Source of the DNA: Pseudomonas paralactis
Lineage (GTDB): Bacteria; Pseudomonadota; Gammaproteobacteria; Pseudomonadales; Pseudomonadaceae
Length of the DNA: 64,000 nt
Direction of reading: 5' to 3'
Assembly: GCF_001439735.1 (NCBI RefSeq)
Contig: NZ_JYLN01000003.1
Span: 186,001-250,000, forward strand
Numbering within the stretch: position 1 is the first letter of the stretch; each line of letters starts with the position of its first letter. The notes under the pieces are model-generated. The model saw only the letters and a program-made list of their open reading frames with translations. It did not search any database and was not told where the DNA came from. The position numbers and the translations under genes were made by a program. Shown here one piece after another: positions 60,136 to 64,000 of the stretch.

Positions 60136-61458
60136 TTATTTATCTTCTTCGAGTGCCCGCGAACGCGTTACCTGCGCCGGCGGAAAATGGCAGGTAAACG
60201 TACTGCCATGCCCCAGCACGCTGCTGATTTCCAGACGCGCCCGGTGGCGCAACAACACATGCTTGACGATAGCCAGGCCCAGTCCGGTGCCGCCGGTGTT
60301 GGAGTTGCGGCTGGAGTCAACGCGGTAGAAACGTTCGGTGAGGCGCGGCAGGTGCTTGGCGTCAATGCCGATACCCGAGTCCTGCACGCTCAGGTGCGCG
60401 CCCTGTTCGTCGGCCCACCAACGAATACGAATATTGCCCTTGTCCTGGGTGTACTTCACCGCGTTGAACACCAAATTGGAGAACGCGCTGCGTAACTCGC
60501 CCTCGCTGCCCTTGAGCAGCACCGTCGGGTCGGCTTCCAGAGTGATCTGCTGGCCGCGCTCGCCGGAGAGCGCCTGGGCGTCGTTCTTGATGGTTTGCAG
60601 CAGGCTTTGCACCGCCACCGGGTGGTTATCCGAGGGGTAATCGGTGGCCTCAAGCTTGGCCAGGAGCAGCAAGTCGTTGAGCAGGGTCTGCATACGCGAG
60701 CCTTGCTGCTGCATCTGCTGCAGGGCACGGCTCCAGCGTGGGTTGATCTCGTCGACATTGTCCAGCAGCGTCTCAAGGTAGCCGCAGATCACCGTCAGCG
60801 GTGTGCGAAGCTCGTGGGAGACGTTGGCGACGAAGTCTTTTCGCATCTGTTCCAGCTGATGGATGCGGGTCACATCACGCACCAGCATCAAGTGTTCGTT
60901 GTTGCCGTAGCGCGTCAGGTACAACTGGATGCGAACGCGGTCGTTGGTAGGCGAGGGAATTTCCAGGGCTTCTTCGTAGTTGTCTTGCTCGAAGTATTCC
61001 TTGAAGCGCGGGTGACGCACCAGGTTGGTCACCGGCTGGCCGCTGTCCTGGGGCGTCTTGAGACCCAGCAGGGTTTCGGCGGCGCGGTTCCACCATTCCA
61101 GGTTGCCGTCGCTGTCGAGCATGATCACCGCGTCCTTGAGCGCTGCGGTGGACTCCTGCACCCGGTCGATCACCGCTTGCAGGCGCCCGCGTACCCGTTG
61201 GTCGCGGCGTTGCAGATGATAGATGCTGTCGAACACCTCGCCCCACAGGCCATAGCCATCGGGCGGGGCCTCGTCGGGTTTGTGCTGGCGCAGCCATTCA
61301 TGCAGGCGCAGCAATTGTTTGAGGGTCCAGCCCAGGTACAACGCGATGCCGGCGGCCAGGCTCCAGCCGTAATAGCCACTGATCAGCCCGACGAGCAGGC
61401 AAGCAGTGATCAACAGAAGCATGTGACGGATCAGGGTGCCATGCCAGTTCTGGTTCAC
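60136..61458 (-). CDS. phoR: Phosphate-responsive sensor histidine kinase
   Basis: 440 residues (MNQNWHGTLIRHMLLLITACLLVGLISGYYGW). Two close N-terminal helices (about 12-45), the PhoR linker, a PAS domain (about 95-190: SDGNLEWWNRAAETLLGL), HisKA with the phospho-acceptor histidine in FVANVSHELRTPLTV, and HATPase_c to the end. It phosphorylates PhoB when PstSCAB/PhoU report low phosphate. 45 nt downstream of phoB, same operon. Confidence 0.94.
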   Translation of the reverse strand: MNQNWHGTLIRHMLLLITACLLVGLISGYYGWSLAAGIALYLGWTLKQLLRLHEWLRQHKPDEAPPDGYGLWGEVFDSIYHLQRRDQRVRGRLQAVIDRVQESTAALKDAVIMLDSDGNLEWWNRAAETLLGLKTPQDSGQPVTNLVRHPRFKEYFEQDNYEEALEIPSPTNDRVRIQLYLTRYGNNEHLMLVRDVTRIHQLEQMRKDFVANVSHELRTPLTVICGYLETLLDNVDEINPRWSRALQQMQQQGSRMQTLLNDLLLLAKLEATDYPSDNHPVAVQSLLQTIKNDAQALSGERGQQITLEADPTVLLKGSEGELRSAFSNLVFNAVKYTQDKGNIRIRWWADEQGAHLSVQDSGIGIDAKHLPRLTERFYRVDSSRNSNTGGTGLGLAIVKHVLLRHRARLEISSVLGHGSTFTCHFPPAQVTRSRALEEDK

Positions 61459-61503
61459 TTAAACATGCGTCCTTGTCAGCTGTTAAGGGTGGAAGGGGCT
61501 GGC

Positions 61504-62193
61504 TCAGCTTTTGGTGGAAAACCGATAGCCGGTGCCGCGCACGGTTTGTACCAGATTCTCGTACGCATCGCCCAAGGCTTTGCGCAGACGGCGGATATGC
61601 ACGTCCACGGTGCGCTCTTCCACATACACATTGCCGCCCCAGACTTGGTCCAGCAACTGGCCGCGGGTGTAGGCGCGTTCCTGGTGGGTCATGAAAAATT
61701 GCAGCAATCGGTATTCGGTCGGGCCCATCTCGGCGGGTTTGCCGTCGATGGTCACGCGGTGGCTGATCGGGTCCAGGATCAGGCCGTCGACTTCGATCGG
61801 CGCTTCGCCATCGGTCGGCCCGGCACGGCGCAATACGGCTTTGAGGCGTGCCACCAGCTCCCGAGGGGAGAATGGCTTGGTGATGTAATCATCGGCGCCG
61901 ACTTCCAGGCCCTGGATCTTATTGTCCTCTTCACCTTTGGCGGTGAGCATGATGATCGGGATATCCCCGGTCAGCTCGTCACGCTTGAGGCGCCGAGCCA
62001 ACTCGATACCGGATGTGCCGGGCAGCATCCAGTCGAGCAGGATCAGGTCCGGCTTGCGGTCGACGATAATGGCGTGGGCCTGCTGGGAGTTTTCCGCCTC
62101 CAGGCAGTCATAGCCGGCCATTTCCAACGCAACGGCGATCATCTCGCGAATGGGCGCTTCGTCGTCAACAATCAGAATGCTCCTGCCAACCAT
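61504..62193 (-). CDS. phoB: Phosphate regulon response regulator
   Basis: 229 residues from ATG 62193 ([29 protein letters not shown]), with AGAGGA at 10 nt; a TTG two codons earlier is less likely. The receiver domain has aspartate in [10 protein letters not shown] (about 54) and [11 protein letters not shown]; the C-terminal OmpR-type winged helix has [37 protein letters not shown]. Activates pst and its own unit from Pho boxes. Confidence 0.95.
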   Translation of the reverse strand: MVGRSILIVDDEAPIREMIAVALEMAGYDCLEAENSQQAHAIIVDRKPDLILLDWMLPGTSGIELARRLKRDELTGDIPIIMLTAKGEEDNKIQGLEVGADDYITKPFSPRELVARLKAVLRRAGPTDGEAPIEVDGLILDPISHRVTIDGKPAEMGPTEYRLLQFFMTHQERAYTRGQLLDQVWGGNVYVEERTVDVHIRRLRKALGDAYENLVQTVRGTGYRFSTKS

Positions 62194-62206
62194 GCTCAAA
62201 ATCCTC

Positions 62207-62276
62207 TTGTCATTTAACTGTCTTGCGCCGCATTAGATAACGGAATTATTGCAGTCGTGTGACAGTAATTTAGTCG
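62207..62276. promoter_or_regulatory. Possible Pho boxes near phoB
   Basis: TTGTCAT-TTAA-CTGTCTT at 62207-62224 (plus orientation), and on the minus strand CGACTAA-ATTA-CTGTCAC at 62259-62276. Each has one good 7-mer. Either could serve phoB or the divergent COG4315 gene. Confidence 0.4.
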
Positions 62277-62347
62277 CTTGGGCAATTCAGGGCACTCTGA
62301 ACTACCCTTTGGGTCCGAATCCTGACAACCACAAAAGGAAGGTTCCG

Positions 62348-62725
62348 ATGACTTACAGCACGATTTCCTGGAAAGCCCTGCTGGTTTCAGCAGCGTTGAC
62401 GCTGCCGGGCCTGGCGTTTGCGGCCGACCCGGCGATGACTAAAGATGGGATGTTGGTGGATCACAACAAAATGACGCTCTATACCTTCGACAAGGACGCC
62501 GATGGCAAGTCCGTGTGCAAGGACCAGTGCGCGACCAACTGGCCGCCGCTCAAAGCAGAATCCACCGACACCAAGAGCGGCGATTGGACGGTGATCACCC
62601 GCGACGACCAGACCAGCCAGTGGGCCTACAAAGGCAAGCCTGTCTACACCTACAAGGAAGACACGAAAGCCGGTGACAAGATCGGGGATGGCAAGGGTAG
62701 CGTCTGGCACATCATCAAGCCTTAA
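62348..62725 (+). CDS. COG4315-type exported repeat protein
   Basis: 125 residues from ATG 62348 (MTYSTISWKALLVSAALTLPGLAFAADPAM), preceded by AAGGAAGGTTCCG. Signal peptide about 25 residues. Two Lipoprotein_15-type units, each with the YxFxxD or YxYxxD pattern (LYTFDKDADGKSVCKDQCATNWPPL, VYTYKEDTKAGDKIGDGKGSVWHIIKP), and a CxxxC pair. Periplasmic or envelope; function unknown. It lacks a lipobox, so it is probably soluble. Confidence 0.85.
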   Translation: MTYSTISWKALLVSAALTLPGLAFAADPAMTKDGMLVDHNKMTLYTFDKDADGKSVCKDQCATNWPPLKAESTDTKSGDWTVITRDDQTSQWAYKGKPVYTYKEDTKAGDKIGDGKGSVWHIIKP

Positions 62726-62744
62726 GTCTGCGGCGCTGTTGAAT

Positions 62745-62820
62745 CCATCGGGGGCAAGCCCCCTCCCACACTTGAATGTATTCACACATCAAAATGTGGG
62801 AGGGGGCTTGCCCCCGATGG
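62745..62820. repeat. Inverted REP pair (GGGCAAGCCCCCTCCCACA class)
   Basis: Arms CATCGGGGGCAAGCCCCCTC and its inverse CCCCGATGG, with a short spacer, between the convergent COG4315 and ubiA genes. Confidence 0.9.
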
Positions 62821-62833
62821 CGTCAGCCCTGCA

Positions 62834-63724
62834 CTACCGAACCGCGTAATCCACCACAATCCCGACAAAAATCGCCAACCCCGCCCAATGGTTGTGCAAA
62901 AACGCCTTGAAGCACTTCATGCGGTCCCTGTCTCGCGTGTACCAGAACTCCCAGGCAAAACAGCCCGCCGCCGCCAGCAGCCCCAGCTGGAACCAGCCCC
63001 CCAGCTCAAACCGCGCGCCGGCCAGCAACAGGCACACCAGCGAGAGCCCTTGCAAAGTCAGAATGATCACGCGATCAGCATCGCCAAACAGGATGGCGGT
63101 GGATTTCACCCCGATCTTCAAGTCGTCATCACGGTCGGTCATGGCGTAATAGGTGTCGTAGCCCACGGTCCACAACAGGTTGGCGATATACAGCAACCAC
63201 GCGGTGGCGGGCAGGTGACCGGTCTCGGCGGTAAACGCCATCGGCATGCCCCAGGAAAACGCCGCGCCCAGCACTACCTGCGGGTAGTAGGTGTAGCGCT
63301 TCATGAACGGGTAGCTGGCCGCCAGCGCCAGGCCGCCCAGGGAGAGCAGGATCGTGCTGGCGTTGGTCAGCAGCACCAGCAGAAAGCTGATGCCCATCAA
63401 TACGGCAAAAAATACCAATGCTTCTTTAGAGCTGATCTTGCCGCTCACCAGCGGGCGTTGCTCGGTGCGCTTCACATGGCCATCGACCTTGCGGTCGGCC
63501 CAGTCATTGATCACGCAGCCGCCGGCGCGGGTGAGTACAACGCCCAGCACGAAAATCACGATATTGATCAACGACGGCGAACCCTTGCCGGCGATCCACA
63601 GCGCCCACAGTGTCGGCCACAGCAGCAGGTAGATGCCGATGGGCTTGTCCATGCGTGTCAACTGAATGAAATCCCAGGCCCTGGGGTTCAGGCGGTTCAA
63701 GGACTTGAGCAGACGTTGGTACAT
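62834..63724 (-). CDS. ubiA: 4-hydroxybenzoate polyprenyltransferase
   Basis: 296 residues from ATG 63724 ([42 protein letters not shown]). About eight helices with the two aspartate-rich prenyl-diphosphate sites [15 protein letters not shown] (about 72-86) and [19 protein letters not shown] (about 195-213). It prenylates 4-hydroxybenzoate in ubiquinone synthesis. The start shares TGATG with the ubiC stop, so translation is coupled. Length matches the P. aeruginosa protein. Confidence 0.95.
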   Translation of the reverse strand: MYQRLLKSLNRLNPRAWDFIQLTRMDKPIGIYLLLWPTLWALWIAGKGSPSLINIVIFVLGVVLTRAGGCVINDWADRKVDGHVKRTEQRPLVSGKISSKEALVFFAVLMGISFLLVLLTNASTILLSLGGLALAASYPFMKRYTYYPQVVLGAAFSWGMPMAFTAETGHLPATAWLLYIANLLWTVGYDTYYAMTDRDDDLKIGVKSTAILFGDADRVIILTLQGLSLVCLLLAGARFELGGWFQLGLLAAAGCFAWEFWYTRDRDRMKCFKAFLHNHWAGLAIFVGIVVDYAVR

Positions 63725-64000
63725 CAGCAGTTCTCCGGATGATCGTGCAACGCGCGCCAGAAACTCGGCAAAAAGACTTCTGCCACCAGCACGCTCAGCG
63801 CGCCGCGATCGAAGCGCGAGCGACGTGCCCACAGATTATCGGCCTGGTCCGCTGTCGGCAGCCAGGCACGAGGGTAGTGACACACTTCAATGGCCTGGCG
63901 GGTAAAGGCGCGGTCGCAGAACAACAGCTCCCCCAGCGAACGGCTGCCCAACTCGTCCATGTGCAGCCCATCGCCCTGCAAGGCACTGCGCGCCGCCACG
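63724..64000 (-). CDS. ubiC: Chorismate pyruvate-lyase, 3' part (runs off the window)
   Basis: The C-terminal 91 or more residues (ending [22 protein letters not shown]) are visible; the 5' part lies beyond 64000. The character [25 protein letters not shown] and [21 protein letters not shown] fits UbiC, which makes 4-hydroxybenzoate and pyruvate from chorismate. It feeds UbiA, encoded next. Confidence 0.88.
   Translation of the reverse strand, partial: VAARSALQGDGLHMDELGSRSLGELLFCDRAFTRQAIEVCHYPRAWLPTADQADNLWARRSRFDRGALSVLVAEVFLPSFWRALHDHPENC

Noticed and set aside
44142..62820. Regular palindromic repeats as a CRISPR array
   Set aside because: They are scattered REPINs with inverted arms and no constant spacer length or cas genes.

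Overview
The window looks like a chromosomal segment of a fluorescent Pseudomonas (P. fluorescens group). The evidence is the GC-rich codon use, the pycA-pycB, purE-purK, pstSCAB-phoU, phoBR and ubiC-ubiA blocks in Pseudomonas-like arrangement, and about eleven REP/REPIN palindromes of the GGGAGCGGGCTTGCCCGCG type. No tRNA, rRNA, CRISPR array, insertion sequence or prophage was seen.

Layout. 0.1-3.4 kb: two-subunit pyruvate carboxylase. 3.5-7.5 kb: a short-passenger autotransporter, an amino-acid ABC permease and binding protein lacking an ATPase gene, and a divergent homocysteine S-methyltransferase. 7.7-14.3 kb: a polyamine-flavoured block (two GNAT acetyltransferases, a PaiB-like protein, a MocR regulator, a PotF-like binding protein, acetylpolyamine amidohydrolase, an AraC regulator). 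The MocR linker holds an in-frame 12-bp array of DnaA boxes. 14.4-24.5 kb: a 1534-residue protein resembling Pseudomonas dermonecrotic-toxin-like proteins, asparaginase, a Na+:alanine symporter, a DUF3077 gene behind an elaborate RNA leader, and a PAAR-domain candidate T6SS effector overlapping a two-helix membrane protein (likely immunity). 24.6-41.2 kb: a catabolic cluster on the minus strand with a porin, Rieske oxygenase and reductase, flavin monooxygenase, extradiol dioxygenase, aldehyde dehydrogenase, NadX-like dehydrogenase, ThDP decarboxylase, two SDRs, cupin, hydrolase, IclR regulator and NMT1-type ABC importer. 41.6-50.2 kb: aspA with a LysR regulator, purEK, small membrane or secreted proteins, a mutarotase, a thioesterase and an MFS transporter. 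50.2-62.2 kb: the Pho regulon core (pstS, pstC, pstA, pstB, phoU, a response regulator, a CorC-like protein, phoR, phoB). 62.3-64 kb: a COG4315 secreted protein, ubiA and the 3' part of ubiC.

How the parts fit. The Pho block is a coherent phosphate-uptake and sensing module, with a perfect Pho box before pstC and a good one before pstS. The catabolic cluster has the enzyme classes expected for kynurenate-type (quinoline) degradation through a dihydrodiol, extradiol cleavage, 2-oxo-acid decarboxylation to an aldehyde, aldehyde oxidation and then pyridine-ring breakdown. That pathway was described biochemically in P. fluorescens; assigning it here is inference. A perfect palindrome upstream of the importer, with weaker relatives upstream of the cluster and of the porin, may be the IclR operator.

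Strongest candidates for undescribed biology: the catabolic cluster, the DnaA-box array inside a coding sequence, the interleaved attenuator-like leader of the DUF3077 gene, and the PAAR effector/immunity pair.
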